Part shown: piece after piece, positions 24,423-33,732 of the stretch | Layout of the letters: each line of letters begins with the position of its first letter | How positions within the stretch are numbered: the first letter of the stretch is position 1 | Assembly (NCBI GenBank): GCA_038250515.1 | Contig: JBBSCG010000007.1 | Coordinates: 1 to 54,722 of the forward strand | Direction of reading: 5' to 3' | From: JAICUY01 sp038250515 | GTDB taxonomy: Bacteria > Chloroflexota > Limnocylindria > QHBO01 | Length of the DNA: 54,722 nt | Position numbers and translations under genes: made by a program | The notes under the pieces: model-generated | Databases searched by the model: none | Told to the model about the DNA's origin: nothing | What the model saw: the letters and a program-made list of their open reading frames with translations, nothing else

Positions 24423-26006
24423 TTACTCCAGCAATGGATACGCGAGCAGCGTCAGAAACGGCTCGAACGCGTCGCTGAGGACGAGCGAGTCCAAGATCCG
24501 GGAGGCATCGGTCAGGCGCGAGGACGGACCACCCGACTGCAGCCGGGCAAGCTCCTCGCCGCGGATTGCGGAATAGAGCTCGGCCGACATCGGCCTGCCG
24601 TCCGAAAGCTCGACCGCATGATGCAGCCACTGCCACAGCTGTGAACGAGATATCTCGGCGGTCGCCGCGTCCTCCATGAGGTTGTTGATCGCCGCGGCGC
24701 CATCTCCGGCCAACCACGCCGCAAGGTACTGCAGCGCAACCGATATGTTGGCCCGGACGCCGCCCTCGGTCACGGCACCACCATCAATCACCACCGATAG
24801 CAGGTCCGGCACGGTGACCACCACATCGGACCGCATTCGGTCCTTCTGGTTCGGACGATCGCCGAGCACACCGTCGAACACGGCGCCGGCGACGGACACC
24901 AGGTCGGGGTGGGCCACCCAGGTGCCGTCGAAGCCGTCGCCCGACTCGCGCTCCTTGTCGGCGCGCACCTGCTCGAGAGCGTTGGCGGTCACCTCCGGCT
25001 CGCGTCGGTTCGGAATGAAGGCACTCATGCCTCCGATCGCGTGCGCGCCGCGCCGATGGCAGGTCCGCACCAGCAGCTGGGTGTACGCGCGCATGAACGG
25101 CACGGCCATGGTCACCTGCGCACGATCCGGCAGCGCAAACTCCGAACGGCCGTGGAATTTCTTGATGAGGCTGAAGATGTAGTCCCATCGACCGGCGTTG
25201 AGGCCCGATGCGTGGTCCCGCAGCTCGTACAGGATCTCGTCCATCTCGAAGGCCGCCAGGATCGTCTCGATCAGCACCGTCGCCCGAATGCTGCCCTGCG
25301 GAATGCCGATCATGTCCTGAGCGGCAACGAAGACGTCGTTCCAGAGCCGGGCCTCGAGATGAGACTCGAGCTTCGGCAGGTAGAAGTACGGGCCGCTGCC
25401 ACGCGTTAGCATCTCGGCGGCGTTGTGGAAGAAGTAGAGCCCGAAGTCGAACAGGCTGGCCGAGATGGGGGAGCCATCGACCGTGAGGTGCGCCTCGTCA
25501 AGGTGCCAGCCGCGCGGACGAACCAACAGCGTGGCGATCTCTTCGTTGAGCCGGTATTCCTTGCCTTCGGGGTTGGTGAAGGTCAGGCGCCGCCGAGTCG
25601 CATCGCGCAGGGCGATCTGACCATCGACGACATTGCCCCAGGTGGGGGAGAGGGAATCCTCGAGGTCGGCCATGAACATCTTCGCCCCGGAGTTCAGGGC
25701 GTTGATCATCATCTTGGCCTCAGCGGGGCCGGTGATCTCCACGCGACGGTCGTCCAGGTCAGTGGGGGTCTGTGCAACAGCCCAGGTCGATGACCGAACG
25801 TCCGCGGTGTCCGACAGAAAGTCCGCTAGCTCGCCGGCGTCCAGCCTTGCCTGGCGGTCTGTGCGTGCTTCCAGCAGCTCCAGCCTGCGCGGATTGAATG
25901 ACCGATGCAGATCGGCCACGAAGGCCAGCGCCTCCGGCGTCAGGACCTCATTGGAACGCGGATTCGCCGAGTGCGCAACTGCGAGGTCAGGGCTTGGTTT
26001 CGCCAT
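24423..26006 (-). CDS. aceB: Malate synthase (A type)
   Basis: 527 residues, the length of malate synthase A. It condenses glyoxylate with acetyl-CoA. Recognisable blocks: MFMADLEDSLSPTW with the Asp-Glu pair of the active site, LPKLESHLEARLWNDVF, IRATVLIETILAAFEMDEILYELRDHASGLNAGRWDY carrying the Mg-binding Glu/Asp, and GFDGTWVAHPDLV. Start ATG 26006 is set by a TAGGCT hexamer 7 nt upstream. No isocitrate lyase is in the window, so glyoxylate may come from elsewhere, possibly purine breakdown. Confidence 0.95.
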   Translation of the reverse strand: MAKPSPDLAVAHSANPRSNEVLTPEALAFVADLHRSFNPRRLELLEARTDRQARLDAGELADFLSDTADVRSSTWAVAQTPTDLDDRRVEITGPAEAKMMINALNSGAKMFMADLEDSLSPTWGNVVDGQIALRDATRRRLTFTNPEGKEYRLNEEIATLLVRPRGWHLDEAHLTVDGSPISASLFDFGLYFFHNAAEMLTRGSGPYFYLPKLESHLEARLWNDVFVAAQDMIGIPQGSIRATVLIETILAAFEMDEILYELRDHASGLNAGRWDYIFSLIKKFHGRSEFALPDRAQVTMAVPFMRAYTQLLVRTCHRRGAHAIGGMSAFIPNRREPEVTANALEQVRADKERESGDGFDGTWVAHPDLVSVAGAVFDGVLGDRPNQKDRMRSDVVVTVPDLLSVVIDGGAVTEGGVRANISVALQYLAAWLAGDGAAAINNLMEDAATAEISRSQLWQWLHHAVELSDGRPMSAELYSAIRGEELARLQSGGPSSRLTDASRILDSLVLSDAFEPFLTLLAYPLLE

Positions 26007-26013
26007 GCGCCAC

Positions 26014-26019
26014 AGCCTA
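26014..26019 (-). promoter_or_regulatory. -10 element TAGGCT of malate synthase
   Basis: TAGGCT on the minus strand, 7 nt before the ATG, with no ribosome-binding site between; probably leaderless. Confidence 0.45.
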
Positions 26020-26118
26020 GCGCGTTGCCCGCAGCTCATTGCCTGCAAGCTGTCGAAATCGGCGTGGTTCGAACATTATCGGGTTGTCAGAATCAACATC
26101 CCCTGAAGGAGAAGACAG

Positions 26119-26487
26119 ATGAAGTACGTGATCATGTTCACCAGCCGGCCCGATCTCGACGAGGCAGTGCCGGTCGAGCGGCAAGAGGCGGTCTACCAGC
26201 AGATCTTCGGCTGGTTCGACGAGCACGACAGCGAGTTCGCCGATGGCGGCGCCGAGCTCCAGCCGGCATCGACAGCCACCACCGTCAAGGCGTCCAACGA
26301 GCCCAGTGCTGAGCCGGTCGTGGTCGACGTGCCCTTCTCCGAGGCGAAGGAGAGCATCGGCGGATTCTCGATCATTGACGTGCCCGATCTCGACGCCGCG
26401 GTGGCGATGGCTCGCACTTGGCCTTCGTTGCAGTTCCCCGGCGTGGCGGTCGAGATCCGTCCAATCGTCGACCATTCGGGTGACTGA
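26119..26487 (+). CDS. YCII-related domain protein
   Basis: 122 residues. The start MKYVIMF and the ending pattern GGFSIIDVPDLDAAVAMARTWP are those of the YCII/DGPF ferredoxin-like fold. Members often accompany ECF sigma factors, but none is seen here. AAGGAG lies 7-8 nt upstream of the ATG, so it has a conventional leader. It is divergent from malate synthase. Confidence 0.8.
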   Translation: MKYVIMFTSRPDLDEAVPVERQEAVYQQIFGWFDEHDSEFADGGAELQPASTATTVKASNEPSAEPVVVDVPFSEAKESIGGFSIIDVPDLDAAVAMARTWPSLQFPGVAVEIRPIVDHSGD

Positions 26488-26547
26488 CAGTCCATCGGAC
26501 GTGACCCTGGCGCAGCTGGTTCGCTGCAATGCCGGGTGTGGCGAATC

Positions 26548-26643
26548 CTACGACCGCCGGTCGCGCGCGTCGCGGGAGGCAAATGGCTTCACCCAGCGGC
26601 CGGCGGCGCAGTCGGCGATGAGCGTGACAGGCTTGTCGCTCAC
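26548..26643 (-). CDS. 31-residue ORF overlapping the molybdoenzyme FAD subunit stop
   Basis: A GTG at 26643-26641 overlaps the stop of the FAD-subunit gene (GTGA) and opens a 31-codon frame, MSDKPVTLIADCAAGRWV and onward, ending at TAG 26550-26548. The tight overlap mimics the other couplings in this operon, but there is no family match and it may be chance. It is the only frame worth noting in the 152-bp gap before the YCII gene. Confidence 0.25.
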   Translation of the reverse strand: MSDKPVTLIADCAAGRWVKPFASRDARDRRS

Positions 26644-27494
26644 CAGCCTCCCTCGAGCCGAATGAGCCGATGCAGCACCCGTGTGGCAACCGCGCGACGG
26701 TAGGCCGCGGTGGAGCGGACGTCATCGATGGGGACGATCTCGCCAGCGAGGGTCGCCACGGCGCGATCCGCCGTCTGCTCCGTCGGAGCGGCGCCCTCGA
26801 GGATCCGCTCCGTCTCCCAGGCGCGAATCGGCCGCTCGGCCACGGAGCCGAGCGCCAAGCGCACGCCCTGCCACGTCCCGTCGGCGGCAGGCTGCCAACC
26901 GAGGACCATGACGACTTTGCTGATGGACTGCGCGCGCCGTGTCCCGATCTTCCGGAAGCGAACCTGGCGATCGTTGAGGAGCGGGATTCGTATGCGCACG
27001 ACGAGCTCAGTGGGCACCATGGCGGTGCGCCGGTAGCCGGTCCAGAAGTCGTGCGCCGGAACGCTGCGTTCGCCGCGTGCACTGCCGAGGACGATCTGCG
27101 CGTCGGTTGCCAGCAGCAACGGCAAGGTGTCGCCAGCGGGTGAGGCATTCGCGACGTTGCCGCCCAGCGTGCCGCGATTCTGGATCTGCGCCGCGCCGAT
27201 CGTGGCGGCGGCGTCCGACAGCTCCGGAAGGAACTCGGCCACGAGCGGAGAACGGCGGATGTCGGTGTACGTCGTCAGGGCACCCAGCACGAGCTCGGAG
27301 CCGTCGACCGCGATGCCGCGCAGCTCGTCGATATGCCACAGGTCGAGGACGCGGCGTGGTGGCTCACCCAGCTCACCGGTGATCTGGACCAGCAGATCGG
27401 TGCCACCGGCGATCGGCCGCAGTAAGCCGCCGGCAAGCAGCCGGTACGCATCGGTCAGCGATGATGGCGACTCGACCGGCGGCTCGACGGGCAT
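26640..27494 (-). CDS. Xanthine dehydrogenase-family FAD-binding subunit
   Basis: 284 residues, medium subunit of a molybdenum hydroxylase. The FAD-binding motifs PIAGGTDLLVQ and IGAAQIQNRGTLGGNVANASPAGD are clear. It passes electrons from the 2Fe-2S subunit to FAD and then to NAD or another acceptor. ATG 27494 lies 5 nt after the iron-sulfur subunit stop. With guanine deaminase upstream, xanthine is the likely substrate. Confidence 0.93.
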   Translation of the reverse strand: MPVEPPVESPSSLTDAYRLLAGGLLRPIAGGTDLLVQITGELGEPPRRVLDLWHIDELRGIAVDGSELVLGALTTYTDIRRSPLVAEFLPELSDAAATIGAAQIQNRGTLGGNVANASPAGDTLPLLLATDAQIVLGSARGERSVPAHDFWTGYRRTAMVPTELVVRIRIPLLNDRQVRFRKIGTRRAQSISKVVMVLGWQPAADGTWQGVRLALGSVAERPIRAWETERILEGAAPTEQTADRAVATLAGEIVPIDDVRSTAAYRRAVATRVLHRLIRLEGGW

Positions 27495-27499
27495 GAGAT

Positions 27500-27964
27500 T
27501 CAGGCCTCGAGACGCTGGGCGGCGAGAGCGATGGCGTCGATGATCTTGGTGTAGCCCGTGCAGCGGCACAGGTTGCCGGCGATCGCCTCGCGGATGCCCT
27601 CGTCGGTTGGCCTGGCACCCGACGCCAGGAACGCCTCGCCCGCCATCAGCATGCCCGGCGTACAGATGCCGCATTGCGCGCCGCCGGTCTCAAGGAAGGC
27701 AGCCTGCAGCACATTGAGCCGATCCTCGTGCGCCAGTCCCTCAACCGTCAGGACGTCCGATCCGGCCACCTGGCAGACCGGCACCAGGCAGGAGTCGACC
27801 ACCGCGCCATCGAGCAGGACGCTGCACGCGCCGCACTCGCCCTCGCCGCAGCCCTCCTTGGTGCCAGTCAGCCCGAGATCCTCGCGCAGGACGTCGAGCA
27901 GTCGTCGCATGCCCGGCACCTCGAGCTCGACAGCATCGCCGTTGACGCGCAGCCGGATGCTCAT
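27500..27964 (-). CDS. Xanthine dehydrogenase-family 2Fe-2S subunit
   Basis: 154 residues with two 2Fe-2S clusters: the plant-ferredoxin type EGCGEGECGACSVLLDG with a later Cys in DSCLVPVC, and the all-helical type QCGICTPGM with NLCRCTGYTKI. This is the small subunit of a three-subunit molybdenum hydroxylase. Its ATG overlaps the large-subunit stop (ATGA). Confidence 0.95.
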   Translation of the reverse strand: MSIRLRVNGDAVELEVPGMRRLLDVLREDLGLTGTKEGCGEGECGACSVLLDGAVVDSCLVPVCQVAGSDVLTVEGLAHEDRLNVLQAAFLETGGAQCGICTPGMLMAGEAFLASGARPTDEGIREAIAGNLCRCTGYTKIIDAIALAAQRLEA

Positions 27965-30336
27965 CGCCGGTGCTTCCAGTCTTCGTCCGGGTCCGTCGGC
28001 GCGCGAAACGGCTGCGGATCGGTACGCGCGTCCGGCGCAGGGTCACTTCCCTCCGTTGGCAGCGCGCGGTTGGCGACTGACCCACCGTCGGGACCCGCGC
28101 TGATGCCGGGCGGCGGCGGGGGCTGCGTGCCGGCGAGCGCGGCAAGGATGCGCTCCGGAGTGGCCGGCAGATCGTGGATCCAGACGCCGGTCGCATCGTG
28201 GATCGCGGCGACCACCGCTGGCGCCGCAACGTCCATCGGCAGCTCACCGACGCCCTTGGCGCCGTGTGGCGAGCCGCTGAACGGCTTCTCGACCAGGATC
28301 GAGCGGATGCGCGGCGCATCGAGCGCGGTGGGAATGAGATACGTCGCCAGGCGATCGTTGAGGTAGCGACCGTCGCGCAGCTTGATCTCCTCGATCGTGG
28401 CGTAGCCGATCGCCTGCAGCGTGCCGCCCTCCACCTGCCCCTCGGCCAGGATCGGGTGGATGACCCGGCCCACGTCGTCCGCCGAGACGCAATCCCGCAC
28501 CGCGACCTCACCGGTGTCAAGATCGACGTCGACCTGCACCACGGCGCACGCCCAGCCGTAGGCCGGATACGCGTCGCCGGTGTAGGTCTCGTCATCGAAG
28601 GCGACGCCGGGGTACGGCTCGAAGCGCTCGTCGACGCGCATTGCTCCGACCTCGCGGTAGGACGAGGCGAACGGACGGCCAGTGCGCTCCTCGACCTGCG
28701 AACGAAGCCGCTGAGCGGCGCGAATCAGCAGGCCGCCGACCACCATCGCTGTGCGCGAGGCGACCGTGGGCCCCGAATCAGGCACGAACGAAGTGTCCTG
28801 CGGCGCGATGTCGACCTCGTCGTACTCGACACCCAGCGCGTCGGCCACCAGCTGCGGAAAGATCGTTTTGGTGCCCTGGCCCATCTCGGTCGAGGCGGTC
28901 AGGATGCGGATGCGGCCGTCATCGGTCAGCTCCAATGACGCGACCGATGCCAGGTGCACCTCGCCGGAGCCGGTGAAGCCGGCGCCGTGCCAGGCCAGCG
29001 CCAGACCGATGCCCGACGCCACGCGTCCGTCGTTCGGGCGCGGCCGACTCAGCGCCTGCTCGAAGCCGACATCGGCCGCTGCCGCCTCAAGCACGTCGAT
29101 GCCGCCCACACTCTCGCGAAGCACCTGTCCGGTCGGCGTCACGTCGCCCTCGCGGTAGACCCAGCGGCGGCGCAGCTCGAGCGGCGATATGTCAAGCGCC
29201 TCCGCGATGCGATTGACCTGCATCTCGGCGGCGAACTCGGTCTGCGGCGCGCCGAAGCCGCGGAACGCACCGTTGGGCGGCGTGTTGGTGGCCATGGCGC
29301 GTCCGGTGATGCGGACGTTGTCGCAGCGATACGGCCCCGCCGCATGCAGCACGCCGCGGGAGAGCACCACCGGCGTCAGCGTGCAGTACGCGCCGCCGTC
29401 CATGATCACCTCGATCTCCTGGGCCACCAGTTGGCCGTCGCGCGTCACGCCGGTGCGATGCCGCATGATCGCCGGGTGGCGCTTGGTGGTGGCGCTGAGA
29501 TCCTCGTGGCGGTCGTAGATCATGCGCACCGGCTTGCCGCACTTGCGGGCCAGCAGCGCCGCATGCACCGCGATCATGGAGGGGTACTCCTCCTTGCCGC
29601 CGAAGCCGCCGCCGGTCTCGCACTGGACGACGACCGCCTGCGCATCGGTCAGCGAAAGGGCGCGCTTGAGCGCCTTGTGGATGTAATACGGACATTGCAG
29701 CGAACCGTGGACGGTGATCCCGCCGTCGTCGCGCGGCACGCCGATCATGGCCTGGTTCTCGATGTAGAGCTGCTCCTGGTGGCCGACCCGATACTCGCCA
29801 GTGATCACCACGTCAGCCTGAGCAAAGCCGGCCTCTGCGTCGCCGCGGCCGACCGAGAAATGCGCGAACTCCTGGGTTGCCTCGAGCGGATCGAACACGG
29901 CGGGCAGTGGCTCGCTTCGGACGCTGATGTGGCGCCGCGCTTCGCGCAGCGTCGCGGGGTCGGGTGCCGCCAGCAGCGCGAGCGGCTCCGCCTGGTGCCG
30001 GATCTCGCCACCGATGGCGACGAGCGCCGGCTGGTCGTCGTCGATCAAACTGACCACGTTCTCGCCGGGGATATCCTCGGCGATGACGACAACGACTCGC
30101 TTCCAGTCGAACGCGTCATCGAGGTCGATGCCGAGGAGCCGGGCGTGCGGCTCGGTGGAGCGAATGGTGGCGCCGTACCAGGCTCCGGGGAAGACGAGGT
30201 CGTCGGCGTACTTGGCCTGGCCGGTGAGCTTGGCAGGCCCCTCACGGCGGGGCGGCGACGTCGGCACGGCGCGTCCCGGCACAGTGGCGCTTGGCGGGAC
30301 GACGACGGGCGTGGGCGGCGGCGCTGTCTGGGTCAT
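27961..30336 (-). CDS. Xanthine dehydrogenase-family molybdopterin-binding subunit
   Basis: 791 residues. Molybdopterin-binding signatures are GGGFGGKEEYPS, NGAFRGFGAPQ (with the substrate-positioning Arg) and GAKGVGELPMD, whose Glu corresponds to the catalytic base of xanthine dehydrogenase. There is no CoxL-type selenocysteine/cysteine active-site loop of form I CO dehydrogenase that I can see. A Pro-rich N-terminus and a Pro/Asp-rich C-terminal tail extend beyond the usual domain. It is the first of three subunits in order L-S-M, 27 nt after the D-aminoacylase-like gene. Confidence 0.93.
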   Translation of the reverse strand: MTQTAPPPTPVVVPPSATVPGRAVPTSPPRREGPAKLTGQAKYADDLVFPGAWYGATIRSTEPHARLLGIDLDDAFDWKRVVVVIAEDIPGENVVSLIDDDQPALVAIGGEIRHQAEPLALLAAPDPATLREARRHISVRSEPLPAVFDPLEATQEFAHFSVGRGDAEAGFAQADVVITGEYRVGHQEQLYIENQAMIGVPRDDGGITVHGSLQCPYYIHKALKRALSLTDAQAVVVQCETGGGFGGKEEYPSMIAVHAALLARKCGKPVRMIYDRHEDLSATTKRHPAIMRHRTGVTRDGQLVAQEIEVIMDGGAYCTLTPVVLSRGVLHAAGPYRCDNVRITGRAMATNTPPNGAFRGFGAPQTEFAAEMQVNRIAEALDISPLELRRRWVYREGDVTPTGQVLRESVGGIDVLEAAAADVGFEQALSRPRPNDGRVASGIGLALAWHGAGFTGSGEVHLASVASLELTDDGRIRILTASTEMGQGTKTIFPQLVADALGVEYDEVDIAPQDTSFVPDSGPTVASRTAMVVGGLLIRAAQRLRSQVEERTGRPFASSYREVGAMRVDERFEPYPGVAFDDETYTGDAYPAYGWACAVVQVDVDLDTGEVAVRDCVSADDVGRVIHPILAEGQVEGGTLQAIGYATIEEIKLRDGRYLNDRLATYLIPTALDAPRIRSILVEKPFSGSPHGAKGVGELPMDVAAPAVVAAIHDATGVWIHDLPATPERILAALAGTQPPPPPGISAGPDGGSVANRALPTEGSDPAPDARTDPQPFRAPTDPDEDWKHRR

Positions 30337-30363
30337 CGCTCAAGAGGCTCCATGGGATCAATC

Positions 30364-31938
30364 CTACCGTCCGTGGCGCAGCGCTCGACCCGGAAAGGCG
30401 CCGGTGTGTATGCCGCCATCCACGACCAGCTCTCCGTTGACCAGCACGTGCTCGATCCCTTCGGGAAACTGCCGCGGCTCGTCGTAGGTCGCCATCGACC
30501 GCACGCGTTGCGGATCGAAGACGACGATGTCGGCGGCCAGGCCGTCGCGCAGCAGGCCGCGATCGGTGAGTCCCAGCCGCGCCGCGGGTGCCGAGGTCAT
30601 CTTGCGCACAGCCTCTTCGAGGCTCATCAGCCGCTGCTCGCGCACGAACTCGCCGAGCACGCGGGGGAACGAGCCGTACGTCCGCGGTGAGGGCTTGTCG
30701 CCGACGAACGTCGAATCGGTGCCGAACATCCCGACCGGATGGCGCACGAAATGGGGGAGCGTCTCGGCCCACGGCCCCGAGGTGACCTGGTTGACGCGCA
30801 GATCCTCGCTGAGCAGCAGGTCGCAGATGGCATCCACCGCGTCCACGTCGCGCTCATTCATCACGTCGGCGAGCGTCAGGCCCTCGAAGGGCGCGTTGGC
30901 ATCGGTCACGAAGGCGCCCAGGCGCACGTCGGCCCAACCAGCGGCCGAGGTGTAGGCCGGTCCCATCTCCGCGCGCAGCCGATCCCGCACCGACCTCTCC
31001 GCCAACCGGTCATGCAGCGCAGCCGGTCCGCCGGACTGGACCCAGATGGGCAACTGGATCAGCAGCCGCGTGGATGCCCACTCGTACGGGTAGGTATCAA
31101 ACGTGACGTCCTGGCCGGCCGCCCGGGCGTCTTCGACCAGCGCCAGCATCGGTCCTGGACCGCGCGCCTGTGTCTGCCGATGGTAGAAGTGGGTGAGGTG
31201 CACCGGTCCTTCGCCACGCTGCCCGATTTCGATCGCCTCGCGAAACGGGTCGAGGTAGCGGTCGCCGAGCGGATAGCGGACGTGCGTGTGGTAGAAGCCG
31301 CCGTGGCGCGCCACCTCGTTCGTCAGCGCCGCCAGCTCATCCGTCGTCGCGTAGGCGCCCGGCGGATAGTCGAGCCCGCTCGAGAGTCCGAACGCGCCTT
31401 CCTGCATCGCCTCCCGCAGCGCCGCCCGCATGTTGGCCAACGCTTTGTGGTCGGCCGGTCTATCTTCCCAACCGATAGCGCCGATGCGCAGCGCGCTGTT
31501 GCCAACCACCATCGCCAGATTGACCGATGTCGCCCGATCGAGCCGTCCCAGGTAGGAAGCGACGCTGTCCCAGTCGTACGCAACGTCCGGACGGCCGTCG
31601 AGGCCGGCGTTCATCTCGACCAGCTGCCGCAGGTCGTCCGCTGCAAGTGGTGCGTACGACAGGCCGTCAACGCCGATGACCTCGGTGGTCACGCCCTGGC
31701 GCACCTTCGGCTCGTGGCGCGGCTCGGCGAGGATGTGCAACCCCGAATGCGAATGCAGGTCGATGAATCCAGGCGCCACGACCATGCCGGTTGCGTCGAT
31801 CTTGCGCTCGGCGAGCGGTGGCGCTTCGTCGACCGAAAGCAGCCGCAGGCGCCCGTTCTCGACCGCGATGGTGCCGGGCCGGCCGGGCTCGCCGCTGCCA
31901 TCGACGATTGTGCCGTTCTCGATGAGGATCTCGGTCAT
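30364..31938 (-). CDS. D-aminoacylase/N-acyl-D-amino-acid deacylase-like amidohydrolase
   Basis: 524 residues. PGFIDLHSHSGL is the first metal motif (HxH), HTHVRYP and HLTHFYH give later His ligands, and MFGTDSTFVGDKPSPRTYGSF carries the late Asp and the SPRTYG block of the D-aminoacylase group. The family includes deacylases and other N-carbonyl amidohydrolases, so in this purine operon it may act on a ureido or amide intermediate. It overlaps guanine deaminase by ATGA. Confidence 0.85.
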   Translation of the reverse strand: MTEILIENGTIVDGSGEPGRPGTIAVENGRLRLLSVDEAPPLAERKIDATGMVVAPGFIDLHSHSGLHILAEPRHEPKVRQGVTTEVIGVDGLSYAPLAADDLRQLVEMNAGLDGRPDVAYDWDSVASYLGRLDRATSVNLAMVVGNSALRIGAIGWEDRPADHKALANMRAALREAMQEGAFGLSSGLDYPPGAYATTDELAALTNEVARHGGFYHTHVRYPLGDRYLDPFREAIEIGQRGEGPVHLTHFYHRQTQARGPGPMLALVEDARAAGQDVTFDTYPYEWASTRLLIQLPIWVQSGGPAALHDRLAERSVRDRLRAEMGPAYTSAAGWADVRLGAFVTDANAPFEGLTLADVMNERDVDAVDAICDLLLSEDLRVNQVTSGPWAETLPHFVRHPVGMFGTDSTFVGDKPSPRTYGSFPRVLGEFVREQRLMSLEEAVRKMTSAPAARLGLTDRGLLRDGLAADIVVFDPQRVRSMATYDEPRQFPEGIEHVLVNGELVVDGGIHTGAFPGRALRHGR

Positions 31939-33248
31939 GCGTTAGGCAGCCGTCGGCCGCGGACCCAGGCGCCGCGCACCATGTCGGGATGCGAGCGGAA
32001 GATGAGCCGGCTCATCAGCTCGTCCGGCTCATCCACGCCCGCCTCGGGGAGTGGCGCCGTGCGGTCGGGATCGACCAAGATGAAGTCGGCCTCCTTGCCC
32101 GGTTCGAGCGACCCGATCTCGGCCTCCTGGCCCAGCGCCCGGGCGCCGTCGAGCGTGCCCATGCGCAGCCAATCGAGCGGCCCGAGCGGCGGCTGCCGGT
32201 CTCCGAGCATGGCGCGACGGCCATTCTGGGTATAGGCGCCGGCGCGCATCGCGCCGAAGATCGACAGATCCGGGCCGCCCGCGATATCGGATCCCATCCC
32301 GACGCTCACGCCGGCCTCAAGGTAGCGGCTCAGCGGCATGGCGCCGCTGGCCAGGAACAGGTTCGAGGCAGGACAGTGGGCGACGTTGCTGCCGGTCTTG
32401 ACCAGACGCGTGATCTCGCGGTCGGAGAGGTGGACGGCGTGCGCCAAGATCGCGTTGCGGCCGAGACCGCCGGCGCGCTCGTAGACATCGGTGTAGTCGA
32501 GCGCGCCAGGGAAGAGATGGCGCACTTCGGCAATCTCGCGGTGATCCTCCGCCAGGTGCGTCTGCCAGTACGTGCCGGTCGACGCTGCCAGCGCCGCCGA
32601 CTCCCGCAGCATGTCTGCGGAGCAGCTGACCGCGAAGCGCGGCGTGACCGCGTAGCGCAGCCGGCCGTTGTCTCGGCAGTGCCAGCGCTCGATCAGGTTT
32701 GCGCTCTGCTGCAGGCTGGTCTCGAGCACCTCTGCATCCAGCAGCGTGGCGTCGTAGCGCAGGCGGTCCATCATCACCTTGCCGATCACCGCGCGAATGC
32801 CGTGCTCTGCGGCCGCCGCGAATGCCGCGTCGAGGCTCGGCTCGAAGACCGCGCCGTACAGGACGACGGTGGTTGTACCGGCACTAGCGAACGCCCGGAA
32901 TGCCAGTGGCGCGAGGTGCCGAGCAGCGTCGGCGTCGAAGTTCCGTTCAAGCGGAAAGATGTAGCGCTCGAGCCAGGTCAGCAGATCGAGACCGGCGCCC
33001 AGGCCGGCGTTCGGCAGCTGCGGCAGGTGCGCGTGCAGGTCAACCATCCCGGGCAGAAGGAGCATCGGCCGCAGGTCGATGGCAGCCTCGGTCTCGCCGC
33101 CGATCTGGCTGATTCGGCCGGCCTCGTCGACGCACAGTACCGCATCGCGCTCGAAGCGGATACCGCCGGCCATCAACGGCGTGAGCAGGCGGGCGCGAAT
33201 GGCGAAGGGTGGACGGTCAGGCAGCTGTAGCTCGGGCGCATCGGTCAC
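31935..33248 (-). CDS. guaD: Guanine deaminase (TRZ/ATZ amidohydrolase)
   Basis: 437 residues. PGMVDLHAHLPQ is the guanine-deaminase form of the first HxH motif, followed by GLDLLTWLERYIFPLE, another guanine-deaminase signature. The rest of the metal site is in THLAEDHREI, LAHAVHLSD and MGSDIAGGP. It converts guanine to xanthine, which the molybdoenzyme downstream would oxidise. GTG start at 33248 is placed 6 nt after a TAGCAT hexamer. It overlaps the end of the Nudix gene by 32 bp. Confidence 0.9.
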   Translation of the reverse strand: MTDAPELQLPDRPPFAIRARLLTPLMAGGIRFERDAVLCVDEAGRISQIGGETEAAIDLRPMLLLPGMVDLHAHLPQLPNAGLGAGLDLLTWLERYIFPLERNFDADAARHLAPLAFRAFASAGTTTVVLYGAVFEPSLDAAFAAAAEHGIRAVIGKVMMDRLRYDATLLDAEVLETSLQQSANLIERWHCRDNGRLRYAVTPRFAVSCSADMLRESAALAASTGTYWQTHLAEDHREIAEVRHLFPGALDYTDVYERAGGLGRNAILAHAVHLSDREITRLVKTGSNVAHCPASNLFLASGAMPLSRYLEAGVSVGMGSDIAGGPDLSIFGAMRAGAYTQNGRRAMLGDRQPPLGPLDWLRMGTLDGARALGQEAEIGSLEPGKEADFILVDPDRTAPLPEAGVDEPDELMSRLIFRSHPDMVRGAWVRGRRLPNA

Positions 33249-33732
33249 GGCGGGATGCTACGCCAGGTGGGGATTCGATCGTGCATGGTCCGGCCCGACC
33301 ACCTCGAGCCTGTCGCGAGTCAGGCGTACCGCGCATGTCCGATACGCGGTAGCGGTACGCCGTGCCGGGAGCGGCAGCACCGGAAAGGAAGCGACGCAGC
33401 GGCTCGCATTGCAGCTCACCGACGGCTTCGCAGCTGTAGGTGATGGCGCGGTGAACGCCTCTCGTCACGTCCGTGGCGTACTCGACCTCTACCTCGAAGG
33501 CGATCTGCGGCCGACCACGCAGGTTGAGCCCCGTCTCCTCGGCGAGCTCGCGATCGAGCGCAATGAGGAGGTCTTCGCCTGCCTCGACCTTGCCCCCGGG
33601 AAGCATCCATCCGGGCTGAGGGTCGTCCGGTCCGCGCCCTTCGACGAGGAGCACGCGGTTCTCTTGGCGGATGAGCGCAACGACGACCGTCGGGGACCAT
33701 CGTCTCGATCGTGCGTCAGCCGCGATAACCAC
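33217..33732 (-). CDS. Nudix hydrolase
   Basis: 171 residues. The Nudix box runs from LPGGKVEAGEDLL to RELAEETGLNL and fits Gx5Ex7REUxEExGU in full. Substrates may be oxidised nucleotides or sugar nucleotides. I chose GTG 33732 because the fold begins a few residues later (SPTVVVALIRQENRVLLVEG); the open frame continues upstream to 34029 but that part looks non-coding. Its 3' end overlaps guanine deaminase by 32 bp. Confidence 0.8.
   Translation of the reverse strand: MVIAADARSRRWSPTVVVALIRQENRVLLVEGRGPDDPQPGWMLPGGKVEAGEDLLIALDRELAEETGLNLRGRPQIAFEVEVEYATDVTRGVHRAITYSCEAVGELQCEPLRRFLSGAAAPGTAYRYRVSDMRGTPDSRQARGGRAGPCTIESPPGVASRRDRCARATAA
33255..33260 (-). promoter_or_regulatory. -10 element TAGCAT of guanine deaminase
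   Basis: TAGCAT on the minus strand, 6 nt before the GTG start and within the end of the Nudix gene; would drive a leaderless purine-oxidation transcript. Confidence 0.4.

Noticed and set aside
24289..24576. A 95-codon frame across the direct repeat
   Set aside because: Only its first third is intergenic; the rest is antisense to malate synthase and no family is recognisable.
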